A DNA stretch of 64,000 bases from Nocardioidaceae bacterium UBA4001 (GCA_002384855.1 DGBP01000030.1:31277-95276), one strand, 5' to 3'. Numbered from the stretch's first letter, positions 1 through 8,886 are shown. Numbers and translations: made by a program. Notes: a model not told the origin generated them from the sequence alone.

Positions 1-159
1 GGCCAGGGCCTTCTCGCGCGGTGCCTGCAGCACGAGACCGACCACTGCCAGGGCACGGTCTTCGGCGACCGGCTCAACAAGCGCTCACGCAAGAAGCTGT
101 TCAAGCAGGCCGAGGAGAACGCCGAGAGCTACCCGGGGCACTGGCCCGCGGAGGCATGA
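1..159 (+). CDS. def: Peptide deformylase, C-terminal part (gene cut by window start)
   Basis: The reading frame is open from base 1 to a TGA at 157-159 and gives the last 52 residues of a peptide deformylase, which removes the N-formyl group from nascent proteins in the cytosol. The segment CLQHETDHCQG carries the HExxDH metal-binding motif (two His ligands and the catalytic Glu), followed by a typical basic tail (RLNKRSRKKLFKQ). The other two motifs and the start lie outside the window. The next gene runs convergently, 21 bases away. The family call is firm because the motif and its spacing to the C-terminus fit; the subtype cannot be judged. Confidence 0.88.
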   Translation, partial: GQGLLARCLQHETDHCQGTVFGDRLNKRSRKKLFKQAEENAESYPGHWPAEA

Positions 160-180
160 CCGGGGCCGACCTCGAGGCGG

Positions 181-984
181 TCAGCGGCGGGCGGTGACGT
201 AGCAGGCGACCGCGGTGGCCGCCGCGACGTTGAGCGAGTCGATGCCGGCGGCCATCGGGATGAGGGCGCGTACGTCGGCCGCCTCGATCCACCTGCGTGA
301 CAGGCCCGGCCCCTCCGACCCCATCAGCAGGGCGACCCGGTCGAGCCCCTTCACCGCCTCCTCGATCTCCACCGCGTCGTCGGCGGGCGTCAGCGCGATG
401 GTCGTGAACCCGGCTCGCGACAGCTCGGCGAGGCCGTCGTACCACTCCCCCATCCGCGCGTAGGGCATGGAGAACACCGCACCCATGGCCACCTTGACCG
501 AGCGGCGGTACAACGGGTCGGCGCACCGCGGGGACAGCAGCACGGCGTCGACGCCGAGCGCGGCGGCCGACCGGAAGATCGCGCCGACGTTGGTGTGGTC
601 CACGACGTCCTCGAGCACCACCACGGTCCGGGCGCCGGCGATCACCGAGGCCGCCGTCGGCAGCGGCATCCTCTCCAGCGAGGCGAGCGCACCGCGGTGC
701 ACGTGGAACCCGGTGACCTTCTCGGCGAGCGACTCGCTGACCACGTAGCAGGGCGCGTCGCTGCGCTCGAGGACGTCGTCAAGGCCCTCGAGCCAGCGCG
801 GTGCCATGAGGAACGAACGGGCGCGGAAGCCGGCCTCCACCGCCCGGCGGACCACCTTCTCCCCCTCGGCGAGGAAGAGCCCGTGCTCGGCCTCGAGGTG
901 CTTGCGCAGCTCGACGTCGCGCAGGTCCCGGTAGTCCGCCAGTCGTGGGTCGGAGGCGTCCGCGACCTCGATCAGCTCGGCCAC
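181..984 (-). CDS. TrmH/SpoU-family RNA methyltransferase
   Basis: A 267-residue SPOUT-class (trefoil-knot) RNA 2'-O-ribose methyltransferase. The N-terminal third is a substrate-binding domain and the C-terminal ~150 residues carry the three SpoU motifs: NVGAIFRSAA (motif 1 Asn and Arg), LLMGSEGPGLS (motif 2) and SLNVAAATAVA (motif 3), which bind S-adenosylmethionine in the knot. I place the start at a GTG (VAELIEVAD...) because upstream codons give non-conserved low-complexity sequence; an upstream start near 1080 is possible. The RNA target (23S rRNA or tRNA) cannot be told from sequence. It faces def convergently and stands alone. Confidence 0.85.
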   Translation of the reverse strand: MAELIEVADASDPRLADYRDLRDVELRKHLEAEHGLFLAEGEKVVRRAVEAGFRARSFLMAPRWLEGLDDVLERSDAPCYVVSESLAEKVTGFHVHRGALASLERMPLPTAASVIAGARTVVVLEDVVDHTNVGAIFRSAAALGVDAVLLSPRCADPLYRRSVKVAMGAVFSMPYARMGEWYDGLAELSRAGFTTIALTPADDAVEIEEAVKGLDRVALLMGSEGPGLSRRWIEAADVRALIPMAAGIDSLNVAAATAVACYVTARR

Positions 985-1099
985 GACGCCCACGTCCCAG
1001 GAGTGCACATGCGGCTCATTCTTCCGGGCCCACCGGGCACCCTGGTGGCCGACCCGGCGCCCCACTAGGGTCGCAAGCACACCGACTCAGGAGGTACGC

Positions 1100-1621
1100 A
1101 TGAGCCTGGACCGACCGGTCAGCCCCAACCCCTACGACCTGCTCCCATCCGTCCCGTCGTTCACGGTGACCAGCCAGGACGTGCAGGACGGCCGGCCGTT
1201 GAAGGACGACCAGGTGGCTGCGAAGGGCAACACGTCGCCGCAGCTGAGCTGGTCGGGCTTCCCCGAGGAGACCAAGAGCTTCGTGGTGACCTGCTTCGAC
1301 CCGGACGCCCCGACACCGTCGGGCTTCTGGCACTGGGTGCTCGTCGACCTGCCTGCCGACGTCACCTCGCTCGAGACCGGCGCCGCCACGGGACAGCTGC
1401 CCGGCAATGCCTTCCATTGCCGCAACGACGGCGGCGAGCACGGCTTCATGGGCGCCGCCCCGCCGCAGGGCGACCAGGTGCACCGCTACTTCTTCGTGGT
1501 CCACGCGGTCGGGGAGGAGAGCCTCGGGGTGGACGAGAACGCCTCGCCCGCGGTGGTGTCGTTCAACCTCGCGTTCAAGACGCTGGCCCGCGGGATCGTC
1601 CACGGCACCTACCAGCACTGA
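1100..1621 (+). CDS. YbhB/YbcL (PEBP-like, Raf kinase inhibitor-like) family protein
   Basis: A 173-residue cytosolic phosphatidylethanolamine-binding-protein-like protein. The family signature DPDAPTPSGFWHWVLVDLP sits at about residues 68-86, and a second ligand-pocket motif (DQVHRYFFVVHA) at about 131-142. Length matches bacterial YbhB/YbcL proteins. An AGGAGG ribosome site lies six bases before the ATG. The biochemical role of bacterial PEBP proteins is poorly defined; ligand binding is known for the family but no reaction can be assigned. It faces a convergent Nudix gene only 18 bases downstream. Confidence 0.88.
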   Translation: MSLDRPVSPNPYDLLPSVPSFTVTSQDVQDGRPLKDDQVAAKGNTSPQLSWSGFPEETKSFVVTCFDPDAPTPSGFWHWVLVDLPADVTSLETGAATGQLPGNAFHCRNDGGEHGFMGAAPPQGDQVHRYFFVVHAVGEESLGVDENASPAVVSFNLAFKTLARGIVHGTYQH

Positions 1622-1639
1622 GCCTCACCCGGAAGGCGC

Positions 1640-2131
1640 TCAGCGCAGGGCACGGTACGTCGGCGAGTCCAGGAACAACCCCAGGACGTGGCGTGCCGAC
1701 ACCGCGAGGTCGAGCTCGCCGGACCTGATCCGCTCGGGGTCGACGAACACGATCCTCCGCCCCTCACCGAGAACGATGTCCTCGTCCGAGGCGTCGGTGC
1801 GGGCCACCCAGATCTGCCACCGGTCGGCGAGGTGGGACGAGACCTTCGGCGAGTGCTGGACGATCTCGTCGAACCACAGCTCGAGGCCGTCCTGGCGCAA
1901 CCCGGTCTCCTCGACCAGCTCCCGGTGCAATGCGTCCTCGTAGCTCTCGCCCTCCTCGAGATGCCCGCCGACCAGGCCCCACTGGTTGGGCGCGACCAGG
2001 GCGTGCTCGTCGCGCTCCTGCAGCAGGACCCAGCCGCGGTCGTCGATGAGCAACGCGCTGCTGATCCGGCAGTTCTGCTCCGTGCACGGCGGGTCGTCGT
2101 CGCGGAGCGGAGCTGCGTTGCTGCGGGTCAC
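1640..2131 (-). CDS. Nudix hydrolase
   Basis: A 163-residue Nudix-superfamily hydrolase, predicted to cleave a nucleoside diphosphate linked to another moiety. The Nudix box is present: GGHLEEGESYEDALHREL followed by VEETGL, with the REL-VEE-TG metal-binding glutamates intact. The GTG start at 2131 is chosen because GGAGG lies four bases upstream; a longer frame reaches 2200 but has no such site. A TAGTGT -10-like element (2199-2204, minus strand) could drive it. The 146-base divergent spacer also carries the furA promoter. The substrate is unknown. Confidence 0.87.
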   Translation of the reverse strand: MTRSNAAPLRDDDPPCTEQNCRISSALLIDDRGWVLLQERDEHALVAPNQWGLVGGHLEEGESYEDALHRELVEETGLRQDGLELWFDEIVQHSPKVSSHLADRWQIWVARTDASDEDIVLGEGRRIVFVDPERIRSGELDLAVSARHVLGLFLDSPTYRALR

Positions 2132-2237
2132 GGGGCCTCCGTCGTCGGGGTGTAGGAGGGACCGGCAGGAGGCGCTGCCCCGTCGGACCTCGCCCAGCAC
2201 ACTAGCCCACCGCCACAGACCGAGCCCATGTCGCTCT

Positions 2238-2277
2238 TTTCTTGACTCGTTCCAGAAACCGTGTTTGGCTGGCCCCG
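2238..2277 (+). promoter_or_regulatory. furA promoter and probable FurA operator
   Basis: A TTGACT -35 element (2242-2247), a 17-base spacer and TTGGCT (2265-2270) end seven bases before the furA ATG, so the transcript is probably leaderless. The A/T-richer stretch CTTGACTCGTTCCAGAAACC overlaps the -35 and resembles the autoregulatory site described upstream of actinobacterial furA/catR genes. The promoter is read from sequence; the operator role is by analogy. Confidence 0.55.
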
Positions 2278-2739
2278 ATGAACGCCGACCCGACCACCTC
2301 CTTGCGCGACTCGGGCCTGCGCGTGACCAAGCAGCGAGTCGCCGTGCTCCACGCGCTCGCCGCCGCGCCGCACTCGGGCGCCGACACGGTGCTCGCCCTG
2401 GTCCGCGACGACGTCGGCCAGGTGTCGACGCAAGCGGTGTACGACGTGCTCCACACGCTCACCGACCACGGCCTCGTACGCCGGATCCAGCCGGCCGGCT
2501 CGAGCGCACGCTACGAGCTCCGGGTCGGCGACAACCACCACCATGTCGTGTGCCGCAGCTGCGGCAGCGTCGCCGACATCGACTGCGCCACCGGGTACGC
2601 CCCCTGTCTCGAGCCGAGCGGGCTCGGCCGGGTCTCCCCCGGCTTCGTCGTCGACGAGGCGGAGGTCACGTACTGGGGCCTGTGCGCGACGTGCCACACC
2701 CAGACCTCGCAGGCCGACGGCACTGCCGTGGATCTGTGA
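2278..2739 (+). CDS. furA: Fur-family transcriptional repressor (FurA/CatR type)
   Basis: A 153-residue Fur-family metalloregulator. The N-terminal ~85 residues form the winged helix (SLRDSGLRVTKQRVAVLHAL, then VSTQAVYDVLHTL as recognition helix). The C-terminal dimerization domain has the regulatory His cluster (GDNHHHVVC) and two CxxC pairs (CRSC, CATC) that bind structural zinc. It lies 41 bases upstream of a catalase, the arrangement known for FurA-KatG in mycobacteria and CatR-CatA in Streptomyces, where metal-loaded or reduced repressor blocks both genes and peroxide relieves it. The ATG at 2278 is preferred over upstream codons because the promoter ends just before it. The catalase-regulating role is inferred from context. 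Confidence 0.88.
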   Translation: MNADPTTSLRDSGLRVTKQRVAVLHALAAAPHSGADTVLALVRDDVGQVSTQAVYDVLHTLTDHGLVRRIQPAGSSARYELRVGDNHHHVVCRSCGSVADIDCATGYAPCLEPSGLGRVSPGFVVDEAEVTYWGLCATCHTQTSQADGTAVDL

Positions 2740-2780
2740 CCAGCAGACGTCCGAGGCATCACCACATCCCAGGAGGAAGC

Positions 2781-4325
2781 ATGACCCACCACGAGCAGCT
2801 CGCCCACGGCGGTTCCACGACGGGCACCGGCGCGCCCGCGCCCAGTGACCGCAACTCTCTGACCGTCGGGGCGGACGGCCCGATCCTGCTCCACGACCAC
2901 CACTTCATCGAGCAGATGGCCCACTTCAACCGTGAGCGGGTGCCCGAGCGCAACGTGCACGCCAAGGGCTCGGGGGCGTTCGGTGTGTTCGAGACCACCG
3001 AGGACGTCTCCCGGTACACCAAGGCGGCGCTGTTCCAGCCGGGCGCACGGACCGAGATGCTCGCCCGCTTCTCCACGGTCGCCGGCGAGCAGGGCAGCCC
3101 CGACACGTGGCGCGACCCGCGCGGCTTCGCGCTGAAGTTCTACACCTCCGAGGGCAACTACGACCTCGTCGGCAACAACACCCCGGTGTTCTTCATCCGT
3201 GACACGATGAAGTTCCCCCACTTCATCCGCTCCCAGAAGCGTCGCGGCGGCTCCGGTCTGCGTGACAACGACATGCAATGGGACTTCTGGACCCACAACC
3301 CCGAGTCGGCCCACCAGGTCACCTGGCTCATGGGCGACCGGGGAATCCCGAAGACGTGGCGCCACATGAACGGCTACGGGTCGCACACCTACATGTGGAT
3401 CAACGCGGCCGGCGAGAAGTTCTGGGTGAAGTACCACTTCAAGTCCGACCAGGGCGTCGAGACCCTCACCCAGGAGGAGGCCAACCGGCTCGCCGGCGAG
3501 GACGCCGACTTCCACCGCCGCGACCTCCACGACTCCATCGAGGCCGGCGACCATCCGTCGTGGACCCTGCACGTGCAGGTCATGCCCTACGAGGACGCCA
3601 AGACCTACCGGTTCAACCCGTTCGACCTGACCAAGGTGTGGCCGCACGGCGACTACCCGCTGATCAAGGTCGGCACGATGACGCTCAACAAGAACCCGGA
3701 GAACTTCTTCGCCGAGATCGAGCAGGCGTCGTTCGCGCCGAGCTCGTTGGTGCCCGGGATCGGTCTCTCGCCGGACAAGATGCTGCTCGGACGCGTGTTC
3801 GCCTACGCGGACACGCAGCGCTACCGGATCGGCCCGAACTACCAGCAGCTGCCGGTCAACCGGCACCGCGTCGAGGGCGCCTACACCTACCAGTTCGACG
3901 GGCCGATGGCCTACGACCACACGGGCGACTCCCCGAAGTACGCGCCGAACTCCTACGGCGCCCCCTACAGCGACCTCACCGGCTCCGCCGAGGAGGGCTG
4001 GGAGACCGACGGCGCGATGGTCCGCGAGGCCTACACGCTGCGCGCCGAGGACGACGACTTCGGCCAGGCGGGCACCCTGGTGCGCGAGGTGTTCGACGAC
4101 GAGATGCGCGAGCGCCTCGTGCAGAACGTCGCGGGCCACATCCTCGGCGGCGTGAAGGACCACACTCTCCCGCGGGTCTTCGAGTACTGGAAGAACGTCG
4201 ACTCCGAGATCGGCAAGCGCATCGAGGAGGCCGTGCACGCCGGCCGGGGCAAGGACGTCGCCCCGCACGACACCGACGCCGACCCCGCCGAGGTGGCGGA
4301 CAGCCCCACACTCCACCAGGGCTGA
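2781..4325 (+). CDS. katA: Monofunctional heme catalase
   Basis: A 514-residue small-subunit heme catalase that dismutates hydrogen peroxide in the cytosol. The distal His is about residue 60 (ERNVHAKGSGAFG), the distal Asn about 133 (DLVGNNTPVFF), and the proximal heme-ligand Tyr about 342 in RVFAYADTQRYRIGPNY. AGGAGG lies five bases before the ATG. It follows furA by 41 bases, so co-transcription and peroxide induction are likely. A strong hairpin follows the stop. All key residues are present, so it should be active. The heme is made elsewhere in the genome. Confidence 0.96.
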   Translation: MTHHEQLAHGGSTTGTGAPAPSDRNSLTVGADGPILLHDHHFIEQMAHFNRERVPERNVHAKGSGAFGVFETTEDVSRYTKAALFQPGARTEMLARFSTVAGEQGSPDTWRDPRGFALKFYTSEGNYDLVGNNTPVFFIRDTMKFPHFIRSQKRRGGSGLRDNDMQWDFWTHNPESAHQVTWLMGDRGIPKTWRHMNGYGSHTYMWINAAGEKFWVKYHFKSDQGVETLTQEEANRLAGEDADFHRRDLHDSIEAGDHPSWTLHVQVMPYEDAKTYRFNPFDLTKVWPHGDYPLIKVGTMTLNKNPENFFAEIEQASFAPSSLVPGIGLSPDKMLLGRVFAYADTQRYRIGPNYQQLPVNRHRVEGAYTYQFDGPMAYDHTGDSPKYAPNSYGAPYSDLTGSAEEGWETDGAMVREAYTLRAEDDDFGQAGTLVREVFDDEMRERLVQNVAGHILGGVKDHTLPRVFEYWKNVDSEIGKRIEEAVHAGRGKDVAPHDTDADPAEVADSPTLHQG

Positions 4326-4357
4326 ACCCCGCCCCTGGTCTACCAGGGTGTGCAGAG

Positions 4358-4403
4358 GAGCTGTCGCTCCCCACGGTGATCTTCCCGTGGGGAGCGACAG
4401 CTC
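4358..4403 (+). terminator. Strong hairpin downstream of katA
   Basis: Perfect 19-bp inverted repeat (left arm 4358-4376, right arm 4385-4403, 8-base loop) with no mismatch and no T tract. A smaller 6-bp hairpin (CCCTGG/CCAGGG) precedes it at about 4333-4348. Together they fit a GC-rich actinobacterial terminator isolating furA-katA from the following hydrolase gene. Confidence 0.75.
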
Positions 4404-4489
4404 TCCGGGGAGCAAGGCAGCCGTGCCGGACGACGGCCGGCGCAGGAGGTACGACGCCCGCGGTTGGTGCCATGGGCGAGAATCGACCC

Positions 4490-5464
4490 ATGCCCCGCGA
4501 CGACGCCATGCACGAGGTCGATGTCCTCGGCGAGCCGTACCTCTCCGAGACGATGGAGCTCCCCGACGACGACGAGGGGCCGGTCGTCGCGACGCTCGTG
4601 CACCGTCGTACCGACGTCGTGGCGGGCTCGAGCCGCGCGGTGCTGCACGTCCACGGCTTCTCGGACTACTTCTTCCAGACGCCCGCCGCCGACTACTGGA
4701 CCTCGCGCGGCTACGACTTCTACGCCCTCGACCTGCGCAAGTACGGCCGCTCGCTCCGGCCGCACCAGACCGCGAACTTCGTCACCGACCTGCGGCACTA
4801 CTTCGAGGAGCTCGACGCCGCACTGGAGCGGGTCCGCGACCGGGACGGGCACGACCACGTCATCGTCACCGCGCACTCCACCGGCGGTCTGATCACCCCC
4901 CTGTGGGCCCACGAGCGCAGGCCGGGGCTGGCGGGGATGGTGCTCAACTCGCCGTGGCTCGACCTGCACGGCAGCTTCCTGCTCCGCACGGCGGGCACGG
5001 CGGCGATCGACCAGGTCGGAGCCAGGCGGCCCTATCTCGCCATCCCGCGCAACGTCTCGGGCCTCTACGCCCAGAGCCTCCACAAGGACCACCACGGCGA
5101 GTGGGAGTTCAACCTCGACTGGAAGCCGATCGACAGCCACCCGGTCTACGCGGGATGGCTCAGGGCGGTCCGGCGCGGGCACGCGAAGGTCCACCGCGGG
5201 ATCGAGGTGGGCGCGCCGGTGCTCGTGCTCACCTCGGGGCAGAGCTCCTTCCCCCGCGAGTGGGACGACAACGTCTCCCAGCACGACATCGTGCTCGACG
5301 TGGAGCAGATCAGGAAGTGGGCCCACAAGCTCGGCGGCCACGTCACGGTGGCGCGCATCGAGGGGGCGCTGCACGACGTCACCCTGTCGGCCGAGCCGGT
5401 CCGGCACCGGGCCTTCGCGCAGGTCACGCGCTGGCTCGACGCGTTCGTCCACGACCCCGTGTGA
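4490..5464 (+). CDS. Alpha/beta-fold hydrolase
   Basis: A 324-residue serine hydrolase of the alpha/beta-fold superfamily, lysophospholipase-like. Visible elements are the oxyanion-hole segment VLHVHGFSDYFFQTP (around residue 50), the nucleophile elbow VTAHSTGG (Ser around residue 127) and a C-terminal catalytic His in EGALHDVTLS. No signal peptide is seen, so it is probably cytosolic. An alternative ATG 18 bases upstream would add six residues. It is a single gene between the katA hairpin and a convergent TSUP permease. The substrate is not predictable. Confidence 0.85.
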   Translation: MPRDDAMHEVDVLGEPYLSETMELPDDDEGPVVATLVHRRTDVVAGSSRAVLHVHGFSDYFFQTPAADYWTSRGYDFYALDLRKYGRSLRPHQTANFVTDLRHYFEELDAALERVRDRDGHDHVIVTAHSTGGLITPLWAHERRPGLAGMVLNSPWLDLHGSFLLRTAGTAAIDQVGARRPYLAIPRNVSGLYAQSLHKDHHGEWEFNLDWKPIDSHPVYAGWLRAVRRGHAKVHRGIEVGAPVLVLTSGQSSFPREWDDNVSQHDIVLDVEQIRKWAHKLGGHVTVARIEGALHDVTLSAEPVRHRAFAQVTRWLDAFVHDPV

Positions 5465-5497
5465 CGTGGAGGTACGACGGACCGCGGTCGTCGTACC

Positions 5498-6259
5498 TCA
5501 CCAGACGAAGGCGACCACCGCGACGACGCCGACGACCACGATCACCGACCGCAGCACCAGAGGCGGAAGCCGACGACCGACCGTCGCACCGATCTGGCCG
5601 CCGACGACGGAGCCGGCGGCGATGAGGCCGGCGATCAGCCAGTCGACCTCGGCGACGAGGATGAACACCACCGCGGCGATCCCGTTGACGAGTCCGGCCA
5701 GCACGTTCTTCGTGGCGTTCAGTCGCTGCAGGGAGTCCTGGATGCCCACGCCCATGATCGCCATGAGCAGGACGCCCTGCGCAGCGCCGAAGTATCCGCC
5801 GTACACCCCGGCCAGCATCACCAGGACCCACACCCACAGCGCGCCGTGCTCGGGCACGCCCCCGCGGGACTCGGCGCGAGCGGCGACGCGGCGTGCGATG
5901 GCGGGCTGGAAGATCACGAGCAGCACGCCCGCGAGGATCAGCACCGGCACGATGGTGTTGAAGGCCTCCGCAGGGAGCGCGAGCAGCAGCACCGCCCCGA
6001 CGGTGCCCCCGACGAGGGAGGCCGCGGCCAGCCGGGCCACCCGGCTCCGCTGACCGCTGAGCTCACGGCGGTAGCCCCATGCCCCGGACGCGGAGCCCGG
6101 CACGAGGCCGATCGTGTTGCTGACGTTCGCGGTGACCGGGGGGACGCCGAACGCCAGGAGGGTCGGGAACGTGATCAGCGTTCCCGACCCCACCACGGTG
6201 TTGATGGTGCCGGCGGCGACCCCCGCGAGGAGGACCGCCACCATCTCGAGGCCCGTCAC
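5498..6259 (-). CDS. TSUP-family permease (TauE/SafE)
   Basis: A 253-residue integral membrane protein with about eight hydrophobic segments and the two-fold repeat typical of TauE/SafE (TSUP) anion exporters. The N-terminal motif VAAGTINTVVGSGTLITFPTL is characteristic of the family, which moves sulfite, sulfoacetate or other organosulfur anions. Its ATG overlaps the stop of the SPFH gene by four bases, suggesting translational coupling, although the functional link is unclear. The substrate is unknown. Confidence 0.87.
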   Translation of the reverse strand: MTGLEMVAVLLAGVAAGTINTVVGSGTLITFPTLLAFGVPPVTANVSNTIGLVPGSASGAWGYRRELSGQRSRVARLAAASLVGGTVGAVLLLALPAEAFNTIVPVLILAGVLLVIFQPAIARRVAARAESRGGVPEHGALWVWVLVMLAGVYGGYFGAAQGVLLMAIMGVGIQDSLQRLNATKNVLAGLVNGIAAVVFILVAEVDWLIAGLIAAGSVVGGQIGATVGRRLPPLVLRSVIVVVGVVAVVAFVW

Positions 6260-7428
6260 CGTGCCGGCGGCTCCTGCGTGTCCGCCGGTCCGCCGGCAGA
6301 GCCCGGCTGGCCGGCCGCGGGAGCCACGCCGTCCTCCGGGACGACCGGCTCCCTGTTCGCAGCGCGCGGCTCTGCCGACTGCTCGGCCACCGCGATCGCC
6401 TCGGCCACCGCGTCGTGCGCCTGCGACAGCAAGCGGTCACCACGAGCGCCCTCCACGGCCGGCTCGGTCGGCCCCATGTCGACCCGCTTCCGTGGGCCCT
6501 CCACCTCGTCGGGGATGCCCTGGAGGCTGTTCATCGTCGAGCCGAGGCCCTCGAGCGCCTTGCCGATCTCGCTGGGCACGATCCACACCTTGTTGGCGTC
6601 GCCCTCGGCGATCTTCGGCATCATCTGGAGGTACTGGTAGGCCAGCAGCGACTGGTCGGGGCGGCCGTCGTGGATCGCCTGGAAGACCGTCTGGATGGCC
6701 TGGCCCTCACCCTGTGCCTGGAGGATCTTCGACTCCCGCTCTGCCTGCGCGCGCAGGATGCGAGCCTCTCGCTCGCCCTCCGCGGTGAGGATCGCGGACT
6801 GCTTGGAGCCCTCGGCGGTCAGGATCGCAGCCTGGCGGGACCCCTCGGCGGTGAGGATCACGGCGCGCTTCTCGCGGTCGGCGCGCATCTGCTTCTCCAT
6901 CGAGTCCTTGATCGACGGCGGCGGGTCGATGCCCTTGAGCTCCACGCGGTTGACGCGGATGCCCCACTTGCCGGTCGCCTCGTCGAGGACGCCGCGCAGA
7001 CGGCTGTTGATCGCGTCGCGGCTGGTGAGCGTCTCCTCGAGGTCCATCCCGCCGACGATGTTGCGCAGCGTGGTCATCGTCAGCTGCTCGACGGCCTGGA
7101 TGTAGTTGGCGATCTCGTACGTCGCGGCAACCGGGTCGGTCACCTGGAAGTAGATGACGGTGTCGATCGAGACCACGAGGTTGTCCTCGGTGATCACCGG
7201 CTGCGGCGGGAACGACACCACCTGCTCACGCAGGTCGATCATGTACCGCACCTTGTCCACGAACGGCACGACGACGTTCAGGCCCGCCGGCAGCGTGCCC
7301 TTGTACTTGCCGAACCGTTCCACGATCCCGGCTCGTGCCTGCGGGACGATCCGGATCGTCTTGGCCAGCGTGGCCACGGCGAACAGGACCAGCAGGACGA
7401 GCAGGATCAGAAGTCCTGCACCCTCCAC
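6256..7428 (-). CDS. SPFH/band 7 (stomatin-like) membrane protein
   Basis: A 390-residue stomatin/prohibitin-type protein: one N-terminal membrane segment (residues ~3-23, LLILLVLLVLFAVATL), an SPFH domain (~25-190) and a coiled region in which ILTAEGS-type units occur three times in tandem (around 190-225). The Pro/Ala/Glu-rich C-terminal tail (~310-390) is low complexity. SPFH proteins scaffold membrane microdomains and often pair with NfeD, as here (NfeD lies 77 bases upstream on the same strand). Its stop overlaps the TSUP permease start. The role is inferred from the family. Confidence 0.9.
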   Translation of the reverse strand: MEGAGLLILLVLLVLFAVATLAKTIRIVPQARAGIVERFGKYKGTLPAGLNVVVPFVDKVRYMIDLREQVVSFPPQPVITEDNLVVSIDTVIYFQVTDPVAATYEIANYIQAVEQLTMTTLRNIVGGMDLEETLTSRDAINSRLRGVLDEATGKWGIRVNRVELKGIDPPPSIKDSMEKQMRADREKRAVILTAEGSRQAAILTAEGSKQSAILTAEGEREARILRAQAERESKILQAQGEGQAIQTVFQAIHDGRPDQSLLAYQYLQMMPKIAEGDANKVWIVPSEIGKALEGLGSTMNSLQGIPDEVEGPRKRVDMGPTEPAVEGARGDRLLSQAHDAVAEAIAVAEQSAEPRAANREPVVPEDGVAPAAGQPGSAGGPADTQEPPAR

Positions 7429-7505
7429 GGTCTTTGCCTCTTCTCGTTGTTCGTTGCTGCTCGGTCAGTCTGCTGGGTCCCCCGGTCGGCGCAGCCGACG
7501 GACGT

Positions 7506-7967
7506 TCACATGTCGAGGGAGGGAATGCGGTGTACGTAGGCGGTGGCGCCGCGGATCTCGAAGATGTCGACCTGCTCGCCGACAGCGATCACCTGGGACT
7601 CGTCGTAGGGACGCGCCGTCCAGATCTCGCCGCCCACACGGATCTGGCCGCTCTGCATGGATACCTCGTCGACCACGAGCGCCTGCTTGCCGACGAGCGC
7701 GGCGTGGCCCAGGGTCAGGTCGGGGCCGGAGTGCAGCCGCTTGACGATGTTCGGCCGGACCAGGGCCAGCATCCCCACCGACGCGGCCACGGCCGCGAGC
7801 ACCTGGAACGGGAGAGCCAGCCCGACCAGCGCGGCCGCCATGCCGACGACGGCGCCGGTCGCCATCATCAGCAGGATCAGGTCGAGGCTGAACAGCTCGG
7901 CGACCCCGAGCGCGATGGCGACGCCGAGCCACGCCTGCCAGTCCTCGAACCACGACGGGAGGTCCAT
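7506..7967 (-). CDS. NfeD-family membrane protein
   Basis: A 153-residue short (NfeD1b-like) protein: two to three N-terminal membrane helices (residues ~13-70) followed by an OB-fold domain (~80-150; motifs LVGKQALVVDE, GGEIWTARP, GEQVDIFEIRG). It lacks the ClpP-like serine protease domain of long NfeD proteins. It lies just upstream of the SPFH gene on the same strand, the usual NfeD-stomatin partnership, thought to act in membrane quality control. The OB domain faces the cytosol or membrane surface. The partner relation is inferred from the conserved gene pair. Confidence 0.88.
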   Translation of the reverse strand: MDLPSWFEDWQAWLGVAIALGVAELFSLDLILLMMATGAVVGMAAALVGLALPFQVLAAVAASVGMLALVRPNIVKRLHSGPDLTLGHAALVGKQALVVDEVSMQSGQIRVGGEIWTARPYDESQVIAVGEQVDIFEIRGATAYVHRIPSLDM

Positions 7968-7976
7968 GTCCTCACC

Positions 7977-8780
7977 CTAGTCACTCGTGCGGTGGCTCAC
8001 ACGCCGCCGCGCTGCCCACCGGTCGTCCTCGTGGGTCAGGTGAAGAGGCATTCCGAAGGTCATCGACAAGATGTCCTCGGTCATGACCTCCTCCAGGGGC
8101 CCGGCGGCCACGACCTTGCCCTGGCGCAGCAGCATCGCGTGCGTGAACCCGGGCGGGATCTCCTCGACGTGGTGGCTCACGAGGACCGTCGCGGGCGACA
8201 GCTCGTCCATCGCCAGCACCGAGAGCGTGGAGACCAGGTCCTCGCGGCCGCCGAGGTCGAGGCCGGCGGCCGGCTCGTCGAGCAGCAGCAGCTCGGGGTC
8301 GGTCATCAGAGCGCGGGCGATCTGGACGCGCTTGCGCTCACCCTCGCTCAACGTGCCGAAGGTGCGGTCGAGCAGGTGTCCCGCCCCGACCTCGACGAGG
8401 AGCTCGCGGGCCCGCTCGTGGTCGAGCTCGTCATAGTGCTCACGCCAGCGGCCCAGCACGCTGTACGACGCGGAGACCACCACGTCTCGCACGAGCTCTC
8501 CCCGCGGGATCCGCTCGGCGAGGGCGGCGCTGGTCAGCCCGATCCGGGGACGCAGCTCGAAGACGTCCACGGTGCCGAGGACCTCGCCGAGGATGCCGAC
8601 CACGCCGGAGGTCGGGTGGATCTGGGCGGACGCCACCTGGAGCAGGGTCGTCTTCCCCGCACCGTTGGGGCCGAGGACCACCCAGCGCTCGTCCTCCTCG
8701 ACGGTCCAGTCGACGCCGTCGAGAAGCGTCGCCTGCCCACGCCTGACGGTGACATCCACGAGCTCGAGAACGGCGTCCAT
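7977..8780 (-). CDS. ABC transporter ATP-binding protein (stand-alone)
   Basis: A 267-residue single ABC ATPase. Walker A (GPNGAGKTT, ~36-44), signature motif (LSEGERKRVQ), Walker B with catalytic Glu (LLLLDEPAAGLD) and switch His (LVSHHVEEIP) are all intact. No permease is adjacent; the spacing and sequence recall the YlmA/ModF-type soluble ABC proteins of Firmicutes and Actinobacteria, whose role is unclear. The ATG at 8780 is chosen because Walker A then lies at the usual distance. A TAGGTT -10-like element lies at 8839-8844 on the minus strand. Substrate and partner are unknown. Confidence 0.87.
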   Translation of the reverse strand: MDAVLELVDVTVRRGQATLLDGVDWTVEEDERWVVLGPNGAGKTTLLQVASAQIHPTSGVVGILGEVLGTVDVFELRPRIGLTSAALAERIPRGELVRDVVVSASYSVLGRWREHYDELDHERARELLVEVGAGHLLDRTFGTLSEGERKRVQIARALMTDPELLLLDEPAAGLDLGGREDLVSTLSVLAMDELSPATVLVSHHVEEIPPGFTHAMLLRQGKVVAAGPLEEVMTEDILSMTFGMPLHLTHEDDRWAARRRVSHRTSD

Positions 8781-8886
8781 GCATCCCTCGTCCGGTCGGT
8801 GCGTGAAACGGACGGCCCGTCCGCCGTACCGCGCCCCCAACCTACGACACCCGTCGGCACCAGGCACGCCGGATATGTCCCTTCAC

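Noticed and set aside
2511..4415. Long minus-strand open frame opposite katA
   Set aside because: Antisense shadow of the catalase gene; no motif.
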